Source: Bicyclus anynana
Taxonomy: Eukaryota; Arthropoda; Insecta; Lepidoptera; Nymphalidae
DNA length: 64,000 bases
Direction: 5' to 3'
NCBI RefSeq assembly: GCF_947172395.1
Contig: NC_069093.1
Span: 13,489,561-13,553,560, forward strand
Shown: positions 26,108 through 38,322 of the stretch, one piece after another
Position numbering within the stretch: the stretch's first letter is position 1
How the letters are laid out: every line of letters starts with the position of its first letter
Position numbers and translations under genes: made by a program
The notes under the pieces: generated by a model
What the model was told of the DNA's origin: nothing
Databases searched by the model: none
Seen by the model: the letters and a program-made list of their open reading frames with translations, nothing else

Positions 26108-26339
26108 AAATTAATAGTAGAAAGAAACTATAGCTACTACTACTAATAAGTAGGTCGCGTACAACGTAAAAGTAAAATTTACCGTTTTCATATTTTCCAC
26201 GAATAGTTTGCATCTAATGAAGAGTTGAGTTTCGTTTCCACAGAATGGTAAGCCGCGGTCACGACTGACCTAAACAAGTGTCATTACATAAGTTACTAAG
26301 CAACCGCCATTATCCTACACTTCGTCATTAGCCTCTGTT

Positions 26340-26379
26340 ACCTTTTAATGACAATTCATTATTTTGTTCTCAGGTAAGT
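26340..26379 (+). promoter_or_regulatory. Recursive splice site (ratchet point) 1 at 26373/26374
   Basis: ATTATTTTGTTCTCAG is followed directly by GTAAGTAGC: a complete 3' splice site abutting a complete 5' splice site with no exon between them. A branch-like TTAATGAC lies about 26-30 bases upstream of the AG. This matches the zero-length-exon motif known from long Drosophila introns. It sits 13,642 bases after the exon donor. Splicing to it would regenerate the donor TTAT/GTAAGT. Confidence 0.65.
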
Positions 26380-28194
26380 AGCAGAACATCGCTTGATTGA
26401 GCAGAACCGTTACTCTTCTAACTTTGTTAAGTATTTCATATTTTCTTTATGTATTCGTAATTAACATGTGATCAATACTGTATTTTGTTGCAACTATCTT
26501 GTAGTTAGCTTTCTCATATTCAAAAGCTCAAAATGTTATGATTTACAGCTGTTTAATTAAATTGCTCATATTTGTTATATACGTTTGTTTATACATATAC
26601 TGTATCAAAGATCAAAGATAACTGTCTGACTAACTAAGGTAGGAAATAATTCCAATTTTTGTTTGACTCGATTTATTCAATCATCATATTTAAATCATCT
26701 CAATCCATTTTCATTTTGAAATTGAAGGTCTTATCATCAACATGATGTTAATCTAAATGGTATGATAATTTGTTTCCAACATTTACAGTAAATGCTCAGG
26801 TAGCTTGCTACTTTGCATTCTGAAGATTTTTGTAAGGATTTCTGCCCAAGAATTTCTTGGCACACTTTCGCCCTATCATAAAATCACCATAATCATTTAC
26901 CTCCCATAAAAGCTTCCCGTAGCAAAAGCCCAGCCTCGAAGCCTGAAGATAATGGCCAGATAACGCCATCGCTCTAAGTGTTTGCTTTGACGAGATTAGA
27001 TACGTCATTCTCAGATACGTGGTGCACGGGATCGCAGAGCCTTATGTGGGTATTGAGAGACTAATGACCTGTCTGAAAAGGTACGAGTAAGTAAGAGTAA
27101 GAAGGCTATTCATAAGACTAAGATATTCTCGTGTCCAATACCTTATATCTTTTGATTTGTCAAGCTTGAACTTTGACTAATAGAAGGCAACTAGGACAGG
27201 AAAGGTTAAAAGATTTCTATTTCAATAATTCGCAAGACCGATCTCATTGAAACAATGCCTTTGTGTTACTTCATGCTGATGTCTACTTAAGAAAATATGA
27301 AAATTCGTTTGTTAGTTTTGCGGTAATCCAATAAGTGCATAGATTAGAGAATAAAGTATTTTCATTTTGCTGTTAGTAACAAACAACTATTGGGCATTAA
27401 TTATATTTTGCTGTTTTCTGCAAAAATGCTATAAAATATTCTCAACGTTTAACTCGGAAAATAGCATTGATTAATCAGAAAAATAATTAATGCTTCCATT
27501 AAGAAAAATCGGCTTTTATTCAATATTTTGAACAGACATCTAAATATTCATACGTAAAAACCTTTGCATTACTAATATTAGTAGAATTTGATAAAATTTT
27601 CATAAGACGCAATAATCCCCCTGGATTCAACTCATTCCACGCAATTTCTTACCAAATGTAATCTACTCATTCGGAATTTCATATTCTCTCATAAATCTCT
27701 TTTCAACCTAAAACAATATGAACAGTGACGTCTTTGTTTCTCAAATTAATGAGAATGTGGTTACTGACGTTAACAACAGGGTCACTTAACTCATAAAAGC
27801 TTGTTAAGTTCCGCTTTGTGTTTACATCTCTATATCATCAGGTGTTTGTACAATACAGAATTATTTTAGAATGAAATATTTCTTTTTTCTACAAAAACAA
27901 TATTTTATAATTTAATGTTTACTTAAAGTTATTAATAACATAATAATCAGGTATGCAGTTTGCGAAGAATACAGAAAAAAACTATGCAAGTTGATTTTGG
28001 ATATAAAACAATTTAATGATTTATATTTAAGAAGCTTGTAACTTTATAGCAAACCATACTCGTATATATCTTTGGATTTTATAGGAGGTTGTAAATTTCA
28101 TCCGCATTTTAAAACTATCTATGGCAAAATTATGAAGTCATAAAAATTTCGTCGACTCGTGTATACATATACTTCACCAAAGTCAGACTTGATG
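26380..28194. other. Intron DNA after ratchet point 1, nothing recognised
   Basis: AT-rich, with no gene and no repeat shared with other parts of the window. Confidence 0.4.
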
Positions 28195-28395
28195 CCTTAC
28201 CTTACCTTACCTTATCAGCCGATAGACGTCCACTGCTGGACATAGGCCTCTTGCATGGACCTCCAAGCACAACGATCTCGAGCCGCCAGCATCCAGCGGC
28301 TCCCTGCAACCCGCTTAATATCCTCGGTCCACCTAGTGGGGGGTCGCCCAACACTGCGCTTTCCGGTGCGGGGTCGCCATTCCAGCACCTTGGTT
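28195..28395 (-). pseudogene. RTE-like RT C-terminus with (TAAGG)n tail
   Basis: On the minus strand about 59 codons read without interruption, from KVLEWRPRTGKRSVGRPP through TRWTEDIKRVAGSRWM to YVQQWTSIG and a stop at 28215-28217. The stop runs into a (TAAGG)n tract (+ strand CCTTA repeats, 28195-28214), which is best read as the element's 3' tail. This is the best preserved copy of the family in the window. Confidence 0.8.
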
Positions 28396-29303
28396 CCAGA
28401 CTTGATGCATTTGCATCAAAAGAACCTGTGATGCAATATTAAGTCCATGAAATTAAGTCAATTCGCCCTTTAGTTACTGATTTTATTCAATTTCTTCCAT
28501 TAGCTTTTTATTATTATCATCAGCCTTCTCATAGCAAAGCTTTTTGTTACATTAGGAAAGAAAAATTTTAAGCATAGATCCACCATGTTGCTCTAATGCA
28601 GAGAAGGGTGCCACATGACTAATTTTGCAACTCTGGATTGCTAACAAGATATTTTACAAAAAAAATCTTAATGCTCGTAGCTTTTTCTATTTCCATAAAT
28701 AATAATTGACCGCTAACCAATGTAGCGATTCGACTATTATCTGAATGAACTGCAATTTACCCGAAATGTATATACCTATCCCTCTTCTTCTAAACTATCA
28801 CTTACTATTACTCAATCAATATACCTACCTTAATAAATTTCACGTTCTCACTGAAACATTAAATAGCAATACACATAAATCATCCACCATAGTGTCTGTT
28901 ACTCCATCTAGTATCGGAACTTTATTATCATTTTTAAAACCAATTTTTATGGGGACATAAATTTTTCATATCAGTACGGATTCCTCCACTCATGACCACA
29001 CATAAAAATGATTTAAAATAGCTAACAGTAGAAACCCGACTCTGAATGTCCATAAAAGTGATCTTTTGGTATTGTTATGGAGAGTGTGAATAACTTTAGA
29101 TAAAAAAGTAACTGTAAACCTTATCTTATATATTTTTGCGTAAACTTACGTAGATAGGTGAAAATCGACGATTATTACGTTTTGTTCGATTACAATGTGA
29201 TTTTACAATAAACCAGTCTGTATTCCCAGGATGCGTCAATGACATAGCTCATGACGAGAAAATGACATAATTATTATTATCGATCAGTAGCGGCGGCTTC
29301 GGG
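28396..29303. other. Intron DNA, nothing recognised
   Basis: No gene or mobile element was seen. The frame at 28745-28960 (+) is unsupported. Confidence 0.4.
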
Positions 29304-29359
29304 AATATCGCTCTCTCTCTCTCTCTCTTTCTGATAGCAAAGAAAGAGAGAGCGATATT
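29304..29359. repeat. Hairpin built on a CT/GA microsatellite
   Basis: AATATCGCTCTCTCTC... (29304-29332, including a (CT)n run) pairs with AGAAAGAGAGAGCGATATT (29341-29359) across a loop of about 8 nt. The matching AATATCG/CGATATT ends show a real inverted repeat, not just facing microsatellites. Confidence 0.8.
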
Positions 29360-29480
29360 ATCGATTTCGATGATATTGTTCGGCATTGTGTCTCTCTTGT
29401 CATGAGATATCTCGTAACCTAGACCGGGACTCTTCGGGAATCTTCGGGACACGAATTAAATCGATCCTGACAAAAGAACA

Positions 29481-29580
29481 TTCAAAATCAAAATTAATTT
29501 ATTTCAAGTAGGCTCAGTTTACAAGCACTTTTGAAACGTCAGTTTACTATTTGTAAAAACACTACCACCAAGGAAAGCAG
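29481..29580 (-). mobile_element. 3' end of non-LTR family B (truncated)
   Basis: The + strand reads TTATTTCAAGTAGGCTCAGT, TTACAAGCACTTTTGA.ACGTC and TATTTGTAAA..CACTACCACC. This is the complement of the 3' UTR at 61780-61865, next to a remnant TTTTGA-type tail. Confidence 0.8.
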
Positions 29581-32485
29581 CTTAATATTCTACCATTGTA
29601 TACTTACTGCACAAACACCATACGAGTATATATACAAAAATTTCAACACCCAAATTACTAAATTTACACACAAAATACTAAAATTTTTATTAAATACTGA
29701 GATTAAGCTCGAGCAGAAAATCCAATAAAAATCCAAACGAAAAATGTTCGTATCTTAATGAGTGTCTACCCAAATATCTGTTAAAAACAGTCACTGATTT
29801 GAGCAAACAACCTCTGCTATGTTTGTCCAATAAAAATATACGCGCGCAAAATATTTTCCCGACGAAATATGAAAAATATGAACTTTTTGGTTCATCCGCG
29901 ACAGCAAACAAAATTTGTCGTTCACATACGCATTACTCTAAAATAGGCAAATATTGATAAAAGGCAAGGCCGATCAACTTGGCAGATGTACGCACCCTCC
30001 GATATAATTTAGTGCGGGGGAATCACAATAGCTATCGATTCTTTTGCGCCCCTGGGAAATCGCCTCTTCATCACGCTTCTTGTGCGATTACCGCAATACA
30101 CGAGTTCAATGTTAGCAGCTCAAGGTGAACTCTAAGTTCACTACACTGATTATGAAGTGTCCCAATCAAGTTTCGCTTTTGGGGTCATTTCCAAGTAATT
30201 TCTCACCTGCGTTTTGTTCTCTGTGTCGAAATGCAACAACACTTTCAGTTGCAAGTATTATTTTGTATCAATGTAGCTTTTTTAAGTAAATCTGCATTGT
30301 CTGAATAATTATTTAAACATTTGATATTGCCTAAAGCTACCCAATTACTTCCCTTAAAAATATAGTATCCAATTGTAATTGTAGACATGATTTCTCCCAA
30401 TAAATCGTGCCTGCATAAAAGCTTTACCAAGATGTTGACCGTGCAATTCAGTAAAAGATTAATGATGCTCTGGAACCATCACATTTCCGCGCGCAGCCAC
30501 ATTGTTTCGTATCCGATCATAATTCTAATTCAACAGCAACCCGACTCTGATTGCCGAATTGACGTCCATAATTAATGGTTTTAAGGGAAAGCTCGTAATG
30601 CTTCCAGGAAGCATTGTTGACGAGAAATCTATTTGCCGGTTTGCCGAAATGAACATCTTGCTGCTAATTAAATCAGTGCCTCGTTTCAACCCACTTTACT
30701 TCAACTCGCTGATTGATCTTATTAGTTTTGATTTAATTAAAACAGATACCGTAGACGCTTAACGCTTAATGAATTATTTTAAATTCTTCAGCTTTATAAG
30801 CGTCTACAGAAAACGTCTTGTTTACCTTGGAAGTTTTATCTCAGCCTCGAAAAGAATGATCTATTGTTGGGAGTTTTCTTTAAACAAGTTGTCTTGTAGA
30901 TTGCGAATGTTCCGCTGAGAATAATCAAAAAGAATATCTTAATTTTTCATTCAGCTCAGTTGGGCCCTGAAATCCCCCGAGTTTACTTTTACTTAACGAA
31001 ACCTTATTCAAAATAAACAGCTTCGTGTAAACGGGAGACGTGCCTCAAATTTTGAACGCCACAATAACGGTGTATTATTTTCACTGGAAATATCAGAACT
31101 CGGTCAGGGGGTAGTCTGCCTTCAGCCTTCTGTTTCATCATTGACATAACTAGAATTGAAGGAGAATTCAATTTAGACATTCGTTTGATAGTTGCGCTTT
31201 GCAAAATCCACAATTGAATTCTCCAATGGTTTTCAAGAAGCTTCATTTCGAGCGTATAATTATAATATGCTGTTTTTTTCAATTAAGTAAGAAGCGATCC
31301 TTTTCTGTAGAACGTTATGTTCAATCTCATTTCTATTGACAATTTGAAAGACTTCACATAAAATCAAAGGTGTATAGATCGAGTAAGCCTTAACAAGACC
31401 GGGCATAAGCTTCCAAACTTTTTTCTTGCTATAATATTGAATTTCACTCCCACACAAACTCAACTGAAAGGAATATTTTATCCGGTGCAGAGAGACTTGT
31501 GATATCAAGACATTCTCTTTTATTATGTATGTGGAAAGGTTCTTATAAGGGACCTCTTTATATTGGATCATCTTCAATACGCGAACTCAAAACTTCGTTC
31601 GTACGCAATAATCGACACCCACTCGAGATGCTAAATAAAGCTTTTATTATATGATCCCATTGACAAGGCCTTTAATTTTACGATTTCTTTATTTGATTCG
31701 GAAATCTGTACTCTGTTTATACATTTTTAGGTCATATCCTACATCCCTAAGTAGGTGTTTAAATTATAAATGTTCGTAATTGATTTCACTTTTACTTCTT
31801 AGTACCATCTTACTCATCATTTTTTCGATACTTTCATAAATAATTGCGGAAATCTTTGAAGTTACTGTCTTCAATCTCAGTAGAAATACTATCAATTTTT
31901 AATTAACTGTTTTTCATAAATATCATTGATACTAAAGGAAATCAAATCTATATCCGTTGAGTTATATGTTTCAACGTTATCGTTTTTACATAAATCAGTC
32001 TAATCTGGTCGAATAAATCAGATTTTCGAGTTAATAATGATATTATTTGAGCGCAGGCGTAGCAGGTTACAAGGCAACATTTGTTTTGATTGAAATGAGC
32101 TAGTAGGTACCGGCCGGACGACGGGCTTTGATGTTATTCATGACTATTATAATATACTGCTGTCTGTGGAGTGCTTAAAATTACGATAGATAATAAATAC
32201 CGACAAATATTAGTCGATAATAATATATCGATTCCGTAAACTAAAACTAAAAGTAGTGTTACTTAAATAACAGAAGTGCTGTCGTGTTAATAACGCAAAA
32301 ATATAGAATAACATTTTTGAATTATACAGAAAGCTCGGGAGTATTTCCCATAATTTCAAGGTGCTGACGAGACCACTTATAGAAACTGAACTGCATAACT
32401 AATATTGTATCTACATAATACCATCGTGGCACGCACTACTGTAGCACCCAACTGACTCCCTCTTGTCCGAGGCTTATATTTATAG
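29581..32485. other. Intron DNA, nothing recognised
   Basis: Two overlapping minus-strand open frames at 31004-31282 and 31260-31577 (92 and 105 codons) have no recognised domain. 29950-30130 is more GC-balanced and unique. Confidence 0.35.
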
Positions 32486-32681
32486 ACTAACTAGATGACG
32501 CTGCGTGGTTTCACCCGCGTGGTTCCCGTTCCCCTTAGAATACGGGGATAATATATATCCTATAGCCTTTTTCGATAAATGGGCTATCTAACACTAAAAG
32601 AATTTCAAATCGGACCAGTAGTTCCTGAGTTTAGCGCGTTCAATTAAACAAACTCTTCCGCTTTATAATATTAGTATAGAT
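32486..32681 (+). mobile_element. TAGAT-end repeat (subtype b)
   Basis: It runs from ACTAACTAGATGACGCTGCG to TTTATAATATTAGTATAGAT and is collinear with 16710 and 18006. Bases 32682-33431 that follow hold nothing recognised. Confidence 0.85.
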
Positions 32682-33431
32682 CTATTGACAGCCTAGGCTG
32701 TTGACGTACATACCATAACCGGTACTTCATATTCGAACAACACTTTGCACTTTCGGTATTCAACGTTTTTATGTTCTCATACAAAGTAATTCATATAATT
32801 CCGACTATCCAAGTAATACATGCCTTTATCTATCTTTGCATTTTAAAATACGTAAAACAATAAGGCAATAGGCTACGTCATTATTATAAGGATGCGTATA
32901 AAGGACACATTTTAAGATCTATTCACAAAAGAAATATTATTTACACCGAAAATATTAATTATAGAATACATGTTTCCCAAATATTTTGAGTAAATTTTTG
33001 TTAAAAAATATAACCCTGTATAGGTATAGTTAGGACAGGAAACGATGAAAAAAAAATGTGACTTTCCCAAAATATAAATTCACTATTGTCATTTTAACAG
33101 CCCGCTACAAACATATTTACTTACTTGATAGATGCTCGTGTAGAATGGCAAGATGAAGATGTGGATCTTTATAAGATCTAACCCGCATCAGAACATCTTG
33201 GTGGGCCTGTACTTATCCCACTCGAATTCAAAATCTCGTGTTTGTACATTGTCGGTAAGTTGATAACCAGCTGCGGGCTCAGCCATTTAAAAAAATATTG
33301 AATAAAAATTAAATATGAGGATTAAGGAATAGAAGTATCAGTCAACTGCATTTTCTTGATTCATGCAGCACGCATGCATCAATACATAGACATTAAATTG
33401 AAGTCTATTTGTGATTTCAAAAGAAATGTCT

Positions 33432-33671
33432 TGAGCTAAGTCACTCAACGAGTCGCGAAACTGAAGCAGCAATGGGCGGAGCACATAGTAGGCGGTCCCA
33501 AGGTGCTGGAAAGGGTGACCCCGCACTAGAAAGCGCAGTGTTGGTCGCCCAACCACCAGGTGGACTGACGACATCAAGTGAGTCGCAGGTATTCCCTGGG
33601 TGCATCCGGCTCAGGATCGTTTGGAAGTCCTCACAAGTGGACATTCATCGGCTGATATGATGATGATGATA
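33432..33671 (+). pseudogene. RTE-like RT C-terminus, frameshifted, (GAT)n tail
   Basis: It starts with the conserved RVAKLK..WA.HI segment, then has a deletion and an in-frame TAG within the segment matching VLEWRPRTG. It resumes as TRWTDDIK, loses the end of the frame, and finishes GGCTGATATGATGATGATGAT. It is clearly dead. Confidence 0.8.
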
Positions 33672-34268
33672 AAAACATAATCAAGCTTTTTCAAAATTTG
33701 TCTGCTAGTAATAAATTCAAATTTTTTCAAGGTTTACAGAACAACTTAACAAAGTAACCAAACTTAACAGAGTGGTGTATTTTTATGCATCTACTACTTC
33801 GGTTTTGGTTTGACATGAACTCGTAGCTTCGTACTAGGTGCCAATTACAATTTATGATTTTTTCTTTTATTATTTTAGAGGAACTTCAATTTAAAATTAA
33901 AACCAATTTTAATGACCACATTCGGAATTTGCAAACTTTCGAGACGGATTCGACTTTCGTGTTCAACCAAATCGATTTGCCATAGATATCGCAGCAAATG
34001 TCAGAACTAATCGTATAATTGATATATAATTGGCGAAAAAACGATGGAATGCATGCCGATGGAGGTTGTGTACAGGGTCAAGGATGAATGTTGAACTAGC
34101 ATAGAGCGAGGCCTTGACTGTTTACAGCTACATAACTAGCACAACGTGTGTAGGTAGTTGACACCTGTCAGAATGGTACGTACTTACCACGCACCTATAA
34201 GTAATTATACGTCTCATATATGACTTGTATAAATACGGTTACATATATTGAAAACGTATTTTATTGAC

Positions 34269-34483
34269 GTGACAACGTCATATAATTCGATGAAGTCGGC
34301 TGCGCACTCGAAAAATATGACGTCATGCGTCGTTCCCTCGCTCTAGGGTTGCCAACTTTTTTTACAAGAAATAAAGTATATTCTGGTCTTTGAAGTTAAT
34401 AATTAAACAGTATTTTAGAAAAACGAACATTTTCTTTTGAAAAATGCAATCATTCCATCAGTATTTTCATAAGACGTTGTCAC
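34269..34483. mobile_element. MITE-like element, GTGACAACGTC terminal inverted repeats
   Basis: GTGACAACGTC (34269-34279) and its complement GACGTTGTCAC (34473-34483) bound 215 bp; the similarity extends a few bases further (ATAT/ATAA). Inside is a perfect TGACGTCA (34318-34325), a CREB/bZIP-type site. There is no coding capacity. Confidence 0.65.
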
Positions 34484-35009
34484 GTTCAACTATCGTCAAT
34501 AAACTGACTTTACAGACAACCGATTTTTTTTATAAAGGTGTGAATATTTGTATGTATTGAGTATTGATTATTTGAAATCTTTAAGTATAGTTTCCTTTGC
34601 TTCCAACTAAGATTTTAATTTGTTTAAAAAGAAATTGCATTTCTTGATCAAGTTATACATTGGTATAACAGACATAACTAACCATAACCACACCATTAAA
34701 GTGAAATCATAACGTAAAAAGATGTTCTCGTCTTCATAAGAAAAAATATCATGGTTTGTGCTGTCAATCACATACCGCATCCATCTTGAACATCGTAATT
34801 AGTGCAGTCTTACTTTACGGTAGGTAGTATGTGGTATTTTCACTTAAGTCAGACAAGGCCTCTACTAACGGTCGTCAAGCTACCATAACAGTCAAAGGGC
34901 ATTCAATCATAAGTTCCTCACTAGAATGTGACTTGACGTCCATGCTTTTATGGATTACCTTTAGAGTTGCAGTTGAAAAATGGATAGTAATGGTCATCGT
35001 TTGTAATAA

Positions 35010-35314
35010 GAGCTGTGATAGCCCAGTGGATATGACCTCTGCTTCCGATTCCGGAGGGTGTGGGTTCGAATCCGGTCCGGGGCATGCACCTCCAACTTTT
35101 CAGTTGTGTGCATTTTAAGAAATTAAATATCACGTGTCTCAATCGGTGAAGGAAAACATCGTGAGGAAACCTGCATATGAGAGAATTATCTCAATTCTCT
35201 GCGTGTGTGAAGTCTGCCAATCCGCATTGGGCCAGCGTGGTGGACTATTGGCCTAACCCCTCTCATTCTGAGAGGAGACTCGAGCTCAGCAGTGAGCCGA
35301 ATATGGGTTGATGA
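35010..35314 (+). mobile_element. SINE-2, full length, best copy
   Basis: The head has A-box TAGCCCAGTGG (35019-35029) and B-box GGTTCGAATCC (35063-35073). The body follows (TATCACGTGTCTC, CATCGTGAGGAAACCTGCAT, GAGACTCGAGCTCAGCAGTG) and the end is GGTTGATGACG. Confidence 0.92.
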
Positions 35315-35452
35315 CGTAAGTGTTGTGAGACAAATAAGTCCGAACTTGAAGGGCTTATCTTGTTTAGTTTATGAGTTCCTATGGCCACCTTCAAGATCTA
35401 TCACTCGACAAACTTAATTTCATTGACGTTGATTACGAAATCATACCAAATT

Positions 35453-35622
35453 AGCAGACTCCTCACCTGTGTAATTCACGTTCCCGTGGGAATACGGAGA
35501 TAAACTCACTCATTAATAACGTGCCTTTCTATTGGTAAAAGAATTTCATCAACGTCGGTTCAGTAGATCCAGAAATATCCTACTAACTCACAAACTTTAC
35601 CTCTTATAATATTAGTATGGAT
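35453..35622 (+). mobile_element. TAGAT-end repeat (subtype a)
   Basis: It ends TTATAATATTAGTATGGAT and shares the GGTTCAGTAGATCCAGA and AACTTTACCTCTT blocks. Bases 35623-36979 after it hold no recognised gene. Confidence 0.8.
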
Positions 35623-36979
35623 TTGGATCCAACAGACCATAAGGGAGAGCTTTTAATTTAGTTTCCTAGATTTGATATGTAAGCAATTTAAAAAAACGTT
35701 TGTCTTACTAGCATTAATTTCTTACATGCGTTACGTCTTACAGGCTAAATTCTATTCGATTTTCTAAATCGTAATAAATATAACCTCAAAATACCTACGG
35801 TTTCAACTTTAAACAAATGAGTTATGTGTTCAATATGAATTATACAGATTACAGAATCAATCATCAGGTTGCCCATAAGTTGTTGAGCATGGCGCCCCGA
35901 CGGGGCCATTTGAATGGCGCCCTTTTATCTAATGCTTATAATATCTTATCGGATCAATTATTTCTACAATGTTTTTCATATAATTGTGTCTAATTGGCAT
36001 TTGCGTCTAGTGCAGCTAATCTTAGATCACAGTAATAAAATCCTTCTGACAGCATATTAGCTGTGTGCACAGTTTAGCGATCATATTTTAACTGTGCTAT
36101 GCAATGTTGTGTAGATTTTGCTTTGTACTATATTAGTAGGTATAAGAATGAGTTTCAAGTTAACGTAGCAAGTAAATAAATATGTTAACAAGAATTAATA
36201 TTATGATTGTACTTATTTGGCATTTTGATGGACTCAGCGGATTAGTAACCACAAACGAAAAATATTTCTAGTTATATAAATATAATGTACAGTGAGATCT
36301 TTGTGTTCCTTTAATTTGATTGTAAAAACTTAATGTTAAACCTTTAGTTTCACAATCAAGCCAATTATTAAAAAAATACTTTACTGCTACTTTAGAAAGA
36401 CGATTCTGTCGCTAAACTTAAAGCAAAGGTGCTTTCCCTAAATTAACATTTCTCAAAATTGTTATGTGTCTACTTGTTATTTGTCTATCTTGTGAGAGGG
36501 ACAAAACTACTACTTTAGTAATTTTTGTGTGAAAGATTTCTGTGTATTCAATTTAGCAATTCAATCATTTATTGTACGTTCGACACTTTAAATAGATAAA
36601 CATCGCGCAAGAGAAGACGGGAGTCGTAAATATAACATGGCGGGACAGTACAATGCGTGAATTTTACAGCGTTTTTATTTTACGATTGACACTAAAACAG
36701 TTTTGGGTTTCTACCCATAAAATGCCCTGGCATTTTTTACGGCACCTGGACGTAAAACGCATGTGTTTAAATAGTTTTTTTTCACAAACGCTGAAGGGAA
36801 AATTCTTGAAATGTTGCAATAAACATTTCATAAATCGCCAAGTTGTTGTCAACATCATAGTCCCGCTTAATCGTTTTATCTATTATATCGTGATAAGTTA
36901 TCACAAGTGTTGAGTTGATCGTAGCAAATAAGACCATCGAAGTAGTTTCAATGTGTGTGCAAATCTTGGATATATTAGC

Positions 36980-37265
36980 TTCACTTGTAACAGTGTATGT
37001 AAGAAAATCTTGGAATCTTAATTTGACCCACATCCCGGTCTTCGATTAGGATGAAATTTTGCACACGCTCTGAGTTCTGATGACAATACATGACTAGATG
37101 ACAAACTTTATTACAAATCCAGTATAGCGGCCTCGCCAAGATGGCGGACTGGTTGTTTGAAATCCACCCCATGGTATGTATATTAAATAAAAGGGTTTGT
37201 TGTGAGAAATACGAAAACAATAGTCACGTGACTTAAATTCAATATCTGTAGTTTTTAGTGCGTGT
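36980..37265 (+). mobile_element. Interspersed repeat R1, copy 1 (YY1/Pho-like and E-box motifs)
   Basis: It shares about 230 bp with 55115-55350 in opposite orientation, including CGGTCTTCGATTAGG.TGAAA, GCACACGCTCTGAGTTCTGA and GACAATACATGACTAG. Both copies keep AAGATGGCGG (37138-37147 here) and the palindrome GTCACGTGAC (37223-37232 here). This copy carries about 40 extra bases before the E-box. The longest antisense frame (37094-37429) is incidental. Confidence 0.8.
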
Positions 37266-38322
37266 GCGTGTTTTTTCGTTTTTAAACTATTTACAGCTAG
37301 TAATACTTTACATTTAAAAATCTTTAATTTGACTATTTTATACTTCAAGAAAGTGAACCAAATAAAATATCTATAATTGACATCATAACCTATCAAATAA
37401 AGCGCTATTTGATTTTTTTTTGGCTTCAATATCGATTATATAACGCCCTCCAACAAAAATATTCGAAATATCTTCAATGTACAGAATTTGACCTGTTACA
37501 GTTTTATTATAAGTTCTAGATGGCGCTAGTAGTACGTTATGTCACGGTAACGTTTGGTGTTACAAAAGGTATAAGTAAAATCTCAAATTGCGAATAAATG
37601 TCTAAAATTTGACCACTTTTATTATAAGTATAGATATAGATAACACCAATAAGTTTAAACAATGTCCTGCATGTTGACACAGTTACGATCAAGTCGCTAA
37701 CTAAAATATCGGTAACACAGTACATAAATACGACAACTAGGACAAGCAAGACGCAAAATACTACACTGTTTGTGTCTTACTTGTCTTACAATGACAATAG
37801 CTGGAAGATTGATGTCCTATGTCGCGGCGTAGGCAGTGCATTCCGATTTGTGTGGGCCCAAATAACATCTGTGTAAATTCCTTGAACTGGTGTCGAAATA
37901 TATTTATTGGTAGTGGACGATACGACACTTCCTTATACTAAACACAAGTGATTTCGAATGTGCTTTATTACTGGCTTATTTGCTTTAGGATAGATGTATC
38001 TAATACGAGGTTTTAGTTTTATTTGTGTTTATAAGGGATATTTATTGTATGAAGCATTTATTTTGTTGAGTTTTATTATTTTATAGTTACCTACTGTAAA
38101 ACAAAAATAAACTATGATAATATCAATAGATAGCAGCGATGAAGCTGTTGTCAAAACGGCACTGAGGTAGAATTTACCCCGTAGGCATAAAATGCACGAG
38201 CATCCAAAGAAATACCGGTTTTGTCTATATTTTACCGCTCTCTGTTAATTCATCTCATTGCAACGAAAGACAGATTAATTACTTATATGACTACATTACA
38301 CTATTATAGTTCGTTCGTTATT
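37266..38322. other. Intron DNA with two similar repeat ends
   Basis: TTTTATTATAAGTTCTAGAT near 37502-37521 and TTTTATTATAAGTATAGAT near 37617-37635 follow the related words AATTTGACC..., and look like two ends of one short element. TTCTAGATGGCGCT (37514-37527) resembles a CTCF core. Confidence 0.4.

Noticed and set aside
28195..28216. CCTTA tandem repeats as an interstitial telomere
   Set aside because: Insect telomere repeats are TTAGG/CCTAA. This is CCTTA/TAAGG, and it directly follows a retrotransposon stop codon, so it reads as that element's tail.
31004..31577. Two overlapping minus-strand open frames (92 and 105 codons) as one broken gene
   Set aside because: No recognisable domain in either, the overlap is out of frame, and composition matches the flanking DNA.
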